A DNA stretch of 64,000 bases, taken from contig CBDCIT010000030.1 in NCBI GenBank assembly GCA_965217615.1, positions 372,001-436,000 of the forward strand, given 5' to 3'. Source of the DNA: CAVOAK01 sp965217615. Its GTDB lineage: Bacteria > Pseudomonadota > Alphaproteobacteria > UBA8366 > CAVOAK01. The position numbers were made by a program, and so were the translations under genes. Positions 45,364 to 54,277 of this stretch are shown piece after piece. The notes under the pieces were generated by a model that made no database searches, had not been told where the DNA came from, and was given only the letters and a program-made list of their open reading frames with translations. Every line of letters starts with the position of its first letter. The first letter of the stretch is position 1.

Positions 45364-46155
45364 TCACTGCCGCATTCCGGCAGCGGCATTTGCCGGTGTC
45401 TCCGGCGACGTCTCGTTGGTCGTGTCGCTCGCACCATCTGGAAGGGCACTGGGATCAGTGAGCGGCGCCGGCTCGATCGTAGTCTGCCCCATCAACCGGT
45501 CGGCGCGCTCGGTGAGACCGAGGAGGGAGTTCTCAAGCTCGAGCCTTTTCGCCTCCATTGCCGCCTCATCTGCATCTTCAGGTACGAAGATGGGATCTCC
45601 CCAAAGAAATACGCCTTGTGCGAAGGGAAACGGCAGCACAAATCGGTCCCAAGTTGCAAATATTCTACGCCGCGACGCGGAATAGGCCAGCGGCAGAACC
45701 GGCACTTTTGCCATCCGCGCAATAGTGATCACGCCGTCGCTCGCTCGCATCCGTGGACCCTGCGGTCCATCGGGAGTGATACCGACGATACCGCCCTTGC
45801 GTAGAGTTCTGACAATTGAGCGTATGGCGCTCCAACCGCCGCGCGTTGTCGATCCAATGATGCTAGGAACGCCGAAATGGCTCATGGTGCGCGCGACAAA
45901 CCGACCGTCGGGATGGCTTGAAATCAACATGTTGACAGCCGATTTGTGGCGCCAGGCGCAACTCATCATCAGCAACCGCCCATGCCAAAAGGCGAGCACG
46001 AATGGTCGACCTTCCTCGCGAAACTGGTTGGCGGTTTCCTCGCCCTCGATCTGCCAGTTTCCAGTCACATGGACGAAACGGATGTAAAGTGCTGCGAGAT
46101 AGCACAAGACTGCCAGCACCAGCGGATTGCGCAAAATGTGCTTGGAGAGTCTCAA
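45364..46155 (-). CDS. DUF374 lysophospholipid acyltransferase-like protein
   Basis: This 263-residue protein has an N-terminal hydrophobic segment and a DUF374 domain. The domain shows VLAFWHGRLLMM (acyltransferase-type HX motif), SSHPDGRFVARTMSHFGV, GSTTRGG and GITPDGPQGPRM. The domain resembles PlsC-type acyltransferases and is found beside waaA in alphaproteobacteria, consistent with a role in LPS or phospholipid remodelling. The C-terminal 40 residues are rich in Ser, Thr and Pro and probably disordered. The start is a TTG at 46155, six bases downstream of the msbA stop. Confidence 0.88.
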   Translation of the reverse strand: MRLSKHILRNPLVLAVLCYLAALYIRFVHVTGNWQIEGEETANQFREEGRPFVLAFWHGRLLMMSCAWRHKSAVNMLISSHPDGRFVARTMSHFGVPSIIGSTTRGGWSAIRSIVRTLRKGGIVGITPDGPQGPRMRASDGVITIARMAKVPVLPLAYSASRRRIFATWDRFVLPFPFAQGVFLWGDPIFVPEDADEAAMEAKRLELENSLLGLTERADRLMGQTTIEPAPLTDPSALPDGASDTTNETSPETPANAAAGMRQ

Positions 46156-46160
46156 TACGT

Positions 46161-47981
46161 TCAGACCTGTGCCGCTAAGTTCGCTGACAGGGCTGTCTGG
46201 CCGTTAAACTCGCCGTCGCGGAACTGCAGGTGGCAGAGACGAGCATAGGCGCCGTCCTGCGCCATTAGCTCGTCGTGGGAGCCGCTTTCGATAACGCGGC
46301 CGGCGTCCAGGAAGTAGATCATATCCGCGTCCACAACGGTCGACAGCCGGTGGGCAATAACGAGCGTCGTTCGGTCTTGCATGAGTTGCCGGAGTGCCGT
46401 CTGCACCGCTCGTTCCGATTCGCTATCGAGAGCCGATGTCGCTTCATCCAACAGGAGGACAGGTGCGTTCTTGAGCATTGCACGGGCAATCGAAAGTCGT
46501 TGACGTTGGCCGCCGGAAAGCTTCATCCCGCGCTCGCCCACTACCGTGTCGTAGCCATTCGGCAGCGCTGTGATGAAGTCGTGCGCCGCCGCCGCCTTTG
46601 CAGCGCGGATGATCTCTTCATCACTGGCGCTGAGCTGGCCATAGGCGATGTTCGTGCGCACAGAATCGTTGAAAAGCCCTGTCTCCTGGCTCACCAGCCC
46701 GATCGCGGACCTCAGCGACTCCAGTGTAACGTGGCGCACGTCTTGTCCATCGATGGTTACAACTCCCCTGTCCACATCGTAAAATCTAGGGATCAAGTTC
46801 AGTATCGTCGACTTGCCGGCCCCTGACGGGCCAACCAACGCAACGGTTGAACCGGCAGACACATCGATAGAGACGTCTGCAAGGGCGTGTTTCGTGGATT
46901 CATAGGAGAAGGTCACGCCGCGTAGCGTGAGTGTGCCGCTGGCCGCATTTAGTGGCTTTGCGTCGCTGCGGTCGATAATCGTCGGCCGGTAGTCGATCAT
47001 TGCGAGTATGCGTTGAGCCGCGGCCAAGCCTTCTTGCAGGCTTGCATTGAGGTTGGCGAGGCTGCGCATCGGCTCGTAGGCCATGATCATCGCGGCAAAG
47101 AATGCCATGAAGCGGCCAACTGTCGTCTCGCCCGTCAACACCTGATAGCCGCCATAAGCGACAATTGCCGCAATCGCCAGACCCCCGAGAGTCTCCATAA
47201 TCGGATAGTTGCGTGAGCGGGTTTTCACTGCCTTGAGAAAGAGCCGGAAAATGTTCTCGAACAGATTATCGGCGCGCCGTTGCTCGTAGGCCTCCATCCC
47301 ATACGCCTTGACCTGGCGCGCGCCCTTGAACACGTCGTCAAGCATGGCCGTAAGCGACCCGATTTCGGACTGTGTATTGGCAGAGACACGTCGCAATCTG
47401 CGGCCAATCTTGACGATTGGCACAACGCTAATCGGGAAAACTATGAAGGCCACGGCGGCGAGCCGCCAATCCGTGTAGAACATGACGCCGACCAACACCA
47501 CGACGATCAGGGCATCGCGTGCCATTCCCGTTATCGATTTGACAATCGCGTCGCGCAAGAAGTTTACATCGCTGGTAAATCGCGAGAGTAGTTTTCCCGT
47601 TGCGTCGCCTTGCATAAAAGCGAGATCCGCTTCAACAAGCCGCTGGAACATCTGGCTCTGCATCGTGGTTATTACGCGCAGGCCTACCATCTGCATGAGC
47701 ACGCTTTGTCCGTAACTCGCGAGGCCTTTGACTATAGCGATGCCGAGAAAGGCAAGCGGCAAAACCCAAACCAAAGTTCTGTTGCCTTCCACCAAAACCT
47801 TATCGAGTGCTGGTTCGACCAGACGCGCCTGCGCGCCGACGCTGGCCGCGACGACGATCATGCAACATATCCCAGCGGCGATTTTGCCGAGATGGTCGCG
47901 CATATAGTCGCGCCATATGCGTCCGACCAGGACACGTGTCGATTCGTCGAGCCGGTTTGCCTTTTCGGAGCCGTCCGCCAA
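46161..47981 (-). CDS. msbA: Lipid A export ABC transporter, MsbA type
   Basis: This 606-residue half transporter has six membrane segments (residues about 30-320) and an ATPase domain. The ATPase has Walker A (GPSGAGKST), Q-loop (GLVSQETGLFND), signature LSGGQRQRLSIARAML, Walker B (VLLLDEATSALD) and the switch His (IAHRLSTV). Homodimers flip lipid A-core across the inner membrane. The context with waaA, lpxK and acyltransferases supports MsbA over other exporters. The start used is a TTG at 47981 and is tentative. It is the first gene of the cluster, so its promoter should lie in the following 300-base gap. Confidence 0.92.
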   Translation of the reverse strand: MADGSEKANRLDESTRVLVGRIWRDYMRDHLGKIAAGICCMIVVAASVGAQARLVEPALDKVLVEGNRTLVWVLPLAFLGIAIVKGLASYGQSVLMQMVGLRVITTMQSQMFQRLVEADLAFMQGDATGKLLSRFTSDVNFLRDAIVKSITGMARDALIVVVLVGVMFYTDWRLAAVAFIVFPISVVPIVKIGRRLRRVSANTQSEIGSLTAMLDDVFKGARQVKAYGMEAYEQRRADNLFENIFRLFLKAVKTRSRNYPIMETLGGLAIAAIVAYGGYQVLTGETTVGRFMAFFAAMIMAYEPMRSLANLNASLQEGLAAAQRILAMIDYRPTIIDRSDAKPLNAASGTLTLRGVTFSYESTKHALADVSIDVSAGSTVALVGPSGAGKSTILNLIPRFYDVDRGVVTIDGQDVRHVTLESLRSAIGLVSQETGLFNDSVRTNIAYGQLSASDEEIIRAAKAAAAHDFITALPNGYDTVVGERGMKLSGGQRQRLSIARAMLKNAPVLLLDEATSALDSESERAVQTALRQLMQDRTTLVIAHRLSTVVDADMIYFLDAGRVIESGSHDELMAQDGAYARLCHLQFRDGEFNGQTALSANLAAQV

Positions 47982-48289
47982 GCAGCTAAACCTTATGAAA
48001 GTTCAGGTGAGATATACCACCAAGCGATGGCGACGGCCAAATACAGCGTCGCCGCTTGGCGGAATGCGAGACTGCTTGTGGCAGGTTGTTTGCATCCCCA
48101 AGGTGGCAAGAAGTGCAGGGCTTCTCCATAAATTACGCTGGTGCGTTCAGTTGGCGCATGAAATGTGGTGCACTATGGTCATTATGACAGGGGCTCGATG
48201 CCGGGCACGCCAGAATGGCGCCCGCGAGCAAAATAAGGGTTGGAGAACGGCATGAAAAAAATGGGACCTATATACGTGAGTGCCCAAGC
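47982..48289. other. Intergenic region upstream of msbA
   Basis: There are 308 bases between the msbA start and the end of the next gene on the same strand, with no convincing gene. The only clear structure is an imperfect inverted repeat at 48020-48059, where CCAAGC and GGCGACG pair with CGTCGCC and GCTTGG around an 11-base loop, with a three-base bulge. It could be an RNA structure in the msbA leader or the end of an upstream transcript. A short plus-strand frame starting at 48252 is antisense to the next gene and was not called. Confidence 0.4.
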
Positions 48290-48763
48290 CTACTTGCAGG
48301 CGTCCGCATTCACGCGCAGATACTCGTCGATGAACTTGTCCGTGTGCTGCGACACGCTCGACAGGATGAAGTTTGGATTTCGACTATGCGTTCCAGTTGA
48401 GCCCACACCCCAAGTCGTAGCTGTATTTTCTAACATGGTGGCACGGTCTACCACCTCTTTGTTGTATTCAACCCCTATATGGATGACGGAGCTAACGACA
48501 TTCACGTTGAAGTACAAGTACGACCACGCCGCTTCTCTGTAGAGTCGCGCTGCGCGTAGCCTACTGCGCACGGCGATTACGATTGCCTCTCTGGTAACGT
48601 CGATAGCGGTTGCCTCGTCGCCCGGGTCCTCAACCAGTAAATCCATGGGACGGCAATCGTTCCATAGCCGGAAACGGTCATAGTCGCTTACATCAGTGGA
48701 CGATGCAGATGTGGCGGTGAACAAGAGCGCGGCCGCGAGATATAGGCTGACATGGTGTCTCAT
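48290..48763 (-). CDS. Small exported protein of unknown function
   Basis: This is a 157-residue protein with a signal peptide (SLYLAAALLFTATSASS, cleavage near residue 21). The mature part begins DYDRFRLWNDCRPMDLLVED, continues with a helix rich in Arg and Ala (AIVIAVRSRLRAARLYRE), then beta-type segments and a conserved-looking C-terminus. Two cysteines (DCRP and the penultimate DACK) could form a disulphide. I do not recognise a named family. The ATG at 48763 is chosen by the signal peptide. Base composition is slightly lower in GC than the lipid A cluster. Confidence 0.7.
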   Translation of the reverse strand: MRHHVSLYLAAALLFTATSASSTDVSDYDRFRLWNDCRPMDLLVEDPGDEATAIDVTREAIVIAVRSRLRAARLYREAAWSYLYFNVNVVSSVIHIGVEYNKEVVDRATMLENTATTWGVGSTGTHSRNPNFILSSVSQHTDKFIDEYLRVNADACK

Positions 48764-48812
48764 TACATGTGGCTCCGCAGGGCAAATCAGATTTGACACA
48801 CCGCCCCAATCA

Positions 48813-48998
48813 TTAGAAAAGCACGAACGGCGTGTCCTGTTGGAAGGAGCACGCCGTTTGCTCTTGCCCTTGTGCAAGGGGGCAGAGTGTCGGGGGGGTA
48901 ACTAGGATATGCCTTCGGAGGATCACTCCGAGGCTCGCCGCGAGCCTAGTGGTGATGGGCTGTCTGTAACCCAGCCCATTAAAAGCCAAACGATCCAT
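48813..48998 (-). CDS. Possible small protein or leader peptide (61 residues)
   Basis: This short frame is preceded by a near-perfect Shine-Dalgarno sequence (AAAGGAG, five bases before the ATG at 48998). It reads MDRLAFNGLGYRQPITTR and ends 50 bases before the next gene on the same strand. The product has no signal peptide or recognisable domain. The coding evidence is the ribosome-binding site alone. Because the DNA under it also forms several hairpins, it may be a leader peptide, a small protein or a chance frame. Confidence 0.35.
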   Translation of the reverse strand: MDRLAFNGLGYRQPITTRLAASLGVILRRHILVTPPTLCPLAQGQEQTACSFQQDTPFVLF

Positions 48999-49091
48999 GG
49001 TATCTCCTTTCTATCGGCCTCTATGCAGGGCTGACTTCTGCTGACGTTTGACCGCCTGACAATGGTGCCTCGGAGGAAATATCCCCCGAGG
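48826..49091. repeat. Cluster of inverted repeats (five hairpins)
   Basis: Five inverted repeats lie within 266 bases. They are AACGGCGTG/CACGCCGTT (48826-48858), CGGAG/CTCCG (48916-48930), AGGCTCGC/GCGAGCCT (48931-48947, almost no loop), ATGGGCTG/CAGCCCAT (48955-48979) and CCTCGG/CCGAGG extended by GG/CC (49068-49091). Together they suggest a structured transcript or an attenuator region. None is followed by a clean T-tract on either strand. Confidence 0.55.
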
Positions 49092-49904
49092 TGTCCGAGT
49101 CGACAGAGGCAAGAGCCTAGCCTCACCTTGGGCACTCACGCATATAATTCCCAAAAAAATGGCTGTTGTATTATTTGCGTTGTCGCTGGTTGGCTGTTCA
49201 AACACTTCGGACCGCGACAACATAGTCGCAGTTAGCACAATTTTCGGCGCTATCGCGGGCGGCTTCATCGGCTACGAGTTGATCGGGTCGGGAAGTGGCC
49301 GGTGGTTTAGTGCGGCGGTACTTGGTGCTGGTGGCGGGGCGGGAGCGGTGTGCCGTGAAAGGCACCATCTTACAGCGGGTGCAAATCCCGCCCGGCAACT
49401 GTCGTTCCAGCCGGTAGCAATCGGAGCGAGTTATGGAGGTAACGACATAGCCTGAAGCACTTCGATGGAACGGGCCGCCATTGGGCGGCTCAGCGACCAT
49501 GCGGGCGTGTGCCAGGCTAACTGGCAGAGGATAGCCGGTGAGAGTCCGGTAGGGAGTAGAGGTTAACCACCACTCTCGCCCCGAGTCATGCGCCGGTCGT
49601 CGCGAGGCGGCAGGTGAAGCGTTGACAGGGGTGCGGATGGGCAGGGCAACGGAGCATCGAAAGGTTGCTTGTCTGGAGAGCCGAGACTGTGCCTGCGGTC
49701 GAAGGCAACACCGACATCACCGACATGGTGAGGGGATGTTGGGCTCCACGGTGTCGAAGAACCCATGCACGTTCGTACGTCCTCATTGCCGGGACCTGGG
49801 AGGTCTCCATTTTGCCCCGAAGTCGTAACGGGGCCGCAAAGGAAAGGATGTATCCGTAACCGATGACGCACGGAATGGAGAAGTCGGATGAGGGAATAGT
49901 ACCG

Positions 49905-51347
49905 ATGAAAGCGACGAACAAGGGCGCGCAAGCGCCTGCGGAGTCGCCGGAGGGAAGTGCCTCAACCAAGGGGAATCCGCGAGATCAAAGCACGTGCCGG
50001 ACGCAGTGTCGGGAAAGCGTGTCACAGGCGGTCGCGTGGATACGGCAGGCTGTAACGAGGAAACCGCAGGAGAAACTCACTGCGCTGCTACACCATGTCA
50101 CGATAGATGCCCTGACGTGGGCGTTCTTCGAGTTGAAGAAGGACGCCTCGCCGGGGGTGGATGGGATGACGTGGGGAGAGTACGAGGAAGGGCTGGAAGA
50201 GCGGCTGCTCGACCTTCACGGACGCGTGCACTCGGGAGCGTATCGGGCGCGGCCATCCCGGCGGGTCGAAATACCCAAACCGGATGGCGGGACACGACCG
50301 CTCGGCATTGCCGCACTGGAAGACAAGATTGTCCAGAAAGCGGTGGTGGAAGTTATCCTGACGCCAATTTACGAGCCGGATTTTCTCGGGTTCAGCTACG
50401 GGTTCCGACCGGGGCGTGGGGCGCACGACGCGCTTGATGCTCTGGCCTTCGGGATAGAACGGCGCAAGGTCAACTGGATAGTGGACTGTGACATCCGCGG
50501 ATTTTTCGACAATGTCTCTCGGGACTGGCTGGTCCGGTTTCTTGAGGATCGCATCGGAGACAAGCGGGTCATCAGGCTGATCGCCAAATGGCTGAATGCC
50601 GGCGTCATGGAAGATGGCGAGTGGCGGGATAACTTGCGAGGAACGCCTCAGGGCGCGGTGGCTTCACCGATTCTCGCGAACATCTACCTGCACTACGTCC
50701 TCGACCTCTGGTTCCAGAAGAAATGGCGCACCCGTGTGGCCACGGGGGCAACAATCATCGTGCGGTATGCCGATGACTTCGTGGTCGGGTTCCAACGCAA
50801 ACAGGACGCGGAGCGGTTTCTCCACGATCTCAAGGAAAGGCTGGGCCAGTTTGAGCTTGAGCTGCATCCAGACAAGACCCGACTCATCGAGTTTGGCAGG
50901 TTCGCGATGGCGGACCGCCGGGCACGAGGGGAACGGCGACCGGAGACCTTCGAGTTCCTTGGATTCACGCACTATTGCCGGAAGAAGAGGAACGGGAAAT
51001 TCGGACTGGGGCGCAAGCCGATAGCGAAGCGGGTCACGCGGACCCTGAATCGGATCAAAGGGGAGCTCCGTAGGCGGATGCACGAAGATGTCCACGAAAC
51101 CGCGCGCTGGCTGGGTCAGGTGGTCAATGGATGGCTGAACTATTTCGCCGTCCCGACCAGCAGCTCGGCCGCAAGGGGGTTTGTGCGGCGGCTCTCATGG
51201 ATCTGGGTGAATGTCCTGCGAAGACGGTCACAGAAGGACCGGACCACGATCGCCGATATCGTGCGCATTGCCGCATTGCATTGGCCACCCGTCCAGGTTC
51301 GGCACCCTTGGCCGACGGTGCGTTTTGCCGTCAAACACCCGAGGTAG
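49905..51347 (+). CDS. Group II intron reverse transcriptase/maturase (intron A)
   Basis: This 480-residue protein has the RT fingers-palm (SPGVDGMTWGEYEE, EIPKPDGGTRPLGI, SYGFRPGRGAHDA, DCDIRGFFDNVS, LRGTPQGAVASPILANIYL) and the catalytic YADD at about residue 288. A C-terminal maturase domain (LNRIKGELRRRM...WLNYFAVP) follows, and no HNH endonuclease domain is present. It would bind its own intron RNA, promote splicing and copy it into DNA. The ATG at 49905 follows GAGGG, and ATGs at 49863 and 49875 are alternatives. The ending HPWPTVRFAVKHPR is typical of one bacterial intron RT clade. Confidence 0.93.
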   Translation: MKATNKGAQAPAESPEGSASTKGNPRDQSTCRTQCRESVSQAVAWIRQAVTRKPQEKLTALLHHVTIDALTWAFFELKKDASPGVDGMTWGEYEEGLEERLLDLHGRVHSGAYRARPSRRVEIPKPDGGTRPLGIAALEDKIVQKAVVEVILTPIYEPDFLGFSYGFRPGRGAHDALDALAFGIERRKVNWIVDCDIRGFFDNVSRDWLVRFLEDRIGDKRVIRLIAKWLNAGVMEDGEWRDNLRGTPQGAVASPILANIYLHYVLDLWFQKKWRTRVATGATIIVRYADDFVVGFQRKQDAERFLHDLKERLGQFELELHPDKTRLIEFGRFAMADRRARGERRPETFEFLGFTHYCRKKRNGKFGLGRKPIAKRVTRTLNRIKGELRRRMHEDVHETARWLGQVVNGWLNYFAVPTSSSAARGFVRRLSWIWVNVLRRRSQKDRTTIADIVRIAALHWPPVQVRHPWPTVRFAVKHPR

Positions 51348-51381
51348 GAGCCCCGTGCCCCACCGGGCATGCGGGGATCTG
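51348..51381 (+). other. Domain V of group II intron A
   Basis: This 34-base hairpin begins at the last base of the RT stop region. GAGCCCCG pairs with CGGGGATC, T pairs with A, a two-base TG bulge follows, and GCCC pairs with GGGC around the loop CACC. The length, the AGC at the base and the bulge match domain V. The loop is not of the usual GNRA type, and the G of the AGC triad faces A instead of U. This may be a subfamily variant or decay. Confidence 0.6.
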
Positions 51382-51382
51382 A

Positions 51383-51416
51383 GCGGGGGGAGCGGGGTAA
51401 CCCGCTTCCCTACCGC
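51383..51416 (+). other. Domain VI of group II intron A with branch-point A
   Basis: GCGG-GGGGAGCGGG pairs with CCCGCTTCCC-(TA)-CCGC around a GTAA tetraloop. The bulged A at 51412 is the expected branch point, seven bases from the predicted 3' splice site at 51419. This textbook structure supports the intron end. Confidence 0.75.
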
Positions 51417-51749
51417 GACTGCAACGTGAGTGAACGCCGAGCAGGCCTCGAAACTAGCGACGTGGGAGCCGACCCGCCCGTTCTCCGGGGAAGGCTGCCA
51501 TCGGTTGGGAAGCGAACGACGCAGGCACCGACCGATCCCACCGGGGTAATGGCGGCAGCACGCATGGAAGAGGAGGATGGGAGCAACACGGGAAGCCCTG
51601 TCGGTGGTGCGCACACACCAACCGGAACCCCGCGAGGGGCAGGCTGGGCCGGCAGGGTGGCGGATGGGCTCGTACTACCGCGGAGGCCGGGTAATGCCGG
51701 CGGAGGAAAGGAGCCCTGGTTCGAGAGCGATACGGAAAGGAAGCAAGGC

Positions 51750-53090
51750 GTGATCACTGGCGAAAGCCTAACAGGGTCAGAAAAGGTTCGGAAACTCCAG
51801 ACCGTGTTACATGCGAAAGCTAAGGAAGAACCCGACCGGCGTTTCCATGCGCTGATCGACAAGGTGTGGCGCGAGGACTTCTTGATGGAAGCCTGGAGGC
51901 GGGTCCGCCGAAACGGCGGCGCCCCCGGGGTGGACGGAGAGACCGTCGCGGACGTCGAGTCATACGGCGTGGAGCGCTGGCTTGGGGAACTGGCGCGGGA
52001 TCTGAAGGACGGGGCCTACGCACCAAAGCCGGTGCGGCAGGTTCTGATCCCGAAGAAGCAGCCCGGCAAGTTCCGGCCATTGGGCATCCCCTGCATAAGG
52101 GACCGGGTGGCGCAGACATCGGCCACGCTCGTGCTTGAGCCGATATTCGAAGCCGACCTGCAACCGGAGCAGTACGCCTACAGGCCGGAACGGAGCGCCC
52201 ATGGCGCGATAAAGCGCGTCCGCCGCCTCTTGTACGGGCGGCACCACGAGGTTGTTGACTGCGACCTGTCGAACTACTTCGGCGAAATCCCGCATGTCGA
52301 GCTCCTAAAGAGCGTGGCCCGCCGCGTCAGCGACGGACGTATGCTCGGGCTCATCAAGGCATGGCTGGAAATGCCGGTGGAGGAAGACGACGGCGAGGGC
52401 GGCAGACGCCGCACGAACCGGGCGCGCAGGGAACGGAAAGGGACCCCTCAGGGCTCCCCGATCTCGCCCCTGGTCAGCAACATCTACATGCGGCGCTTCA
52501 TACTGGGCTGGAAGGCGCTGGGCTATGCCCGGCGCTTCCGCGCGGAGATCGTGAACTATGCCGATGACCTCTGTGTACTTGGCAAGGCCCCGGCGGCGGA
52601 AATGCTGGCGGCGGTCGAGCGGCTCATGGCGGGTCTGAAGCTCACGGTCAACACGCGGAAAACCCGATGCTTGCGGTGCCCGGTGGAGCCTTTGGAGTTT
52701 CTGGGATACCGCATCGGACACACCTACCGCCCGAACGGGAAGGGGGCCTACATCGGCACCCGGCCCAGCAAGGCGAGCGTCCAGAGCATCTGCCGCAGGA
52801 TCAGCGACATGACGGTAAGGGGGTACGGTGGGCAACCATCGGAGGTGATGGTGGGGCGTCTGAATCGGACTATGACCGGGTGGGCGAACTACTTCAGCCT
52901 CGGGCAGGTCAGCCCGGCCTTCAACGCCGTTAACCGACATGCGGTCCGGCGGCTGCGCCAGTGGCTCTGCCGAAAGCACAAGACGCGGCACGGGGCGGTC
53001 GTGCGCTACCCCGAGGAGAGGCTATACGAAGAATACGGCCTCACCCGTCTGACGCGGGACGCATTGGGCCTTCCGAGCGCGAAGGCATGA
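51750..53090 (+). CDS. Group II intron reverse transcriptase/maturase (intron B)
   Basis: This 446-residue protein has the RT core (GGAPGVDGETVADVE, IPKKQPGKFRPLGIPCIRDR, YAYRPERSAHGAI, DCDLSNYFGEIPH, KGTPQGSPISPLVSNIYM), catalytic YADD at about residue 270, and the maturase X domain (MTGWANYFSLGQV...RLRQWLCRKHK). No endonuclease domain follows. The GTG at 51750 has GGAAAGGAAG upstream. The longer open frame back to 51369 overlaps intron A's domain V and ribozyme sequence and is not coding. It is clearly diverged from the intron A protein, so the two introns are not recent copies of each other. Confidence 0.92.
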   Translation: MITGESLTGSEKVRKLQTVLHAKAKEEPDRRFHALIDKVWREDFLMEAWRRVRRNGGAPGVDGETVADVESYGVERWLGELARDLKDGAYAPKPVRQVLIPKKQPGKFRPLGIPCIRDRVAQTSATLVLEPIFEADLQPEQYAYRPERSAHGAIKRVRRLLYGRHHEVVDCDLSNYFGEIPHVELLKSVARRVSDGRMLGLIKAWLEMPVEEDDGEGGRRRTNRARRERKGTPQGSPISPLVSNIYMRRFILGWKALGYARRFRAEIVNYADDLCVLGKAPAAEMLAAVERLMAGLKLTVNTRKTRCLRCPVEPLEFLGYRIGHTYRPNGKGAYIGTRPSKASVQSICRRISDMTVRGYGGQPSEVMVGRLNRTMTGWANYFSLGQVSPAFNAVNRHAVRRLRQWLCRKHKTRHGAVVRYPEERLYEEYGLTRLTRDALGLPSAKA

Positions 53091-53098
53091 TCTCGTCC

Positions 53099-53239
<141 letters not shown>

Positions 53240-53602
53240 TACTATTACGCCGCGCAAAAACTTTTGCCTAAGGATAAAGCGGAGATGAGCAAGGCCGGTT
53301 ACGAGAGCCTCGCCATTCTGCCGATCGGCGACACCAACGAGTGGTCTAATCCGGAAACGGGCACATTTGGCAGCTTTACGCCGACACGGGCATTTCTCTC
53401 TCGAGACGGACTGCCCTGCCGCGAACTAACGGCAACTATCAATATCGAGGGCGAAGAGCACGAAACGCGGCGCACGGTTTGCCAAACGGTCGAAGGAACC
53501 TGGGTTACGACCTAGGCGGCGGTCGCACTGCGGCTGTTACACTCCATGTAATGTAGTTGGCTGGCGTGCTGGCAGTCGTCCGGCCTGAGTCGTGCTACTG
53601 CG

Positions 53603-54277
53603 TTAGTTTAGCGCGACTAACGACTCGTGCCCAACAGGACGTCCGTCGAACTCGGCCATCGCATCGAGAACCGCCGTCCAAAAATAGACCGCAGACGTGC
53701 CGTCGGCGATCAAGTGATACGCCAAAGTGGACCCACGATCGTCTCGGATGGCGATAGTGCTGAGACGAGCGATCGAGGTTTGAGCGACGCTGTGGTTTGC
53801 GAACTTATGTGGGCGGATATCCACACCGCAGATTTTGAGCAAGCAGTCCGGCGCGTGAACGCCAATCAGAACAAACCAGAAATAGGTGTCGCCGCGCGGC
53901 ACCGGGCAGCACCCAAGCCCCGGATCTAAGGAATCTAACCTCGCAATGGTTCCTGATTTGGCCTCGAGATCGCTCAAGACGATAGCTTCGGTATCGGCGA
54001 GACGGGCCACGAGACTGCCGTCCGGCTGGCGGTCCGCGCGATTATTGAGGGAAGGCACCACCACATTCTGCTCGGCCAACCAAGAAAGCGCTCGCCGCCC
54101 CTTAAATCCGATGCGCGGCAGCGGCGACAGGTCGGCAAGACCAAGCATTGATGCATCGCCCTCGTTGCGAAACCTACTAGCGACGGCAGCGTCTGCAAGG
54201 CTCGCGAATTCAGCGCCCGCAGACTTGAGTTGCCGGTAGATGAAACTGCGGCGCTTATGGTCGGTCGGCTGCGCCAT
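53603..54277 (-). CDS. soxG: Sarcosine oxidase gamma subunit
   Basis: This is the 224-residue gamma subunit of heterotetrameric sarcosine oxidase, distantly related to the GcvT fold. Recognisable are LADLSPLPRIGFKGRRAL near the N-terminus and RLADTEAIVLSD in the middle. It has no catalytic residues of its own and stabilises the complex with SoxA, SoxB and SoxD. The ATG overlaps the soxA stop (ATGA). It is the last gene of soxBDAG and convergent with the intron-interrupted lipoprotein gene. Confidence 0.88.
   Translation of the reverse strand: MAQPTDHKRRSFIYRQLKSAGAEFASLADAAVASRFRNEGDASMLGLADLSPLPRIGFKGRRALSWLAEQNVVVPSLNNRADRQPDGSLVARLADTEAIVLSDLEAKSGTIARLDSLDPGLGCCPVPRGDTYFWFVLIGVHAPDCLLKICGVDIRPHKFANHSVAQTSIARLSTIAIRDDRGSTLAYHLIADGTSAVYFWTAVLDAMAEFDGRPVGHESLVALN

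Larger units (their letters stand above)
49348..51419 (+). mobile_element. Group II intron A (upstream copy)
   Basis: The 5' end GTGTGCC matches the GUGYG rule and falls exactly at the point where the host reading frame is lost. About 500 bases of structured 5' RNA precede a reverse transcriptase/maturase gene. A 34-base domain V candidate (51348-51381) and a well-formed domain VI with a bulged A (51412) follow. The 3' end at GAC (51419) is seven bases after that A. The total length is 2072 bases. The intron lies in the sense orientation of the host gene, as needed for splicing. Confidence 0.8.

Noticed and set aside
49403..49408. CGTTCC hexamer as EBS1 of intron A
   Set aside because: It can pair with the last six exon bases GGAGCG (one G-U), but it lies only about 55 bases into the intron, too near the 5' end for the usual EBS1 position.
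51369..51749. N-terminal extension of the intron B RT
   Set aside because: It overlaps domain V/VI of intron A and the 5' ribozyme of intron B, and its low-complexity Arg/Gly/Pro-rich translation is unlike any RT.
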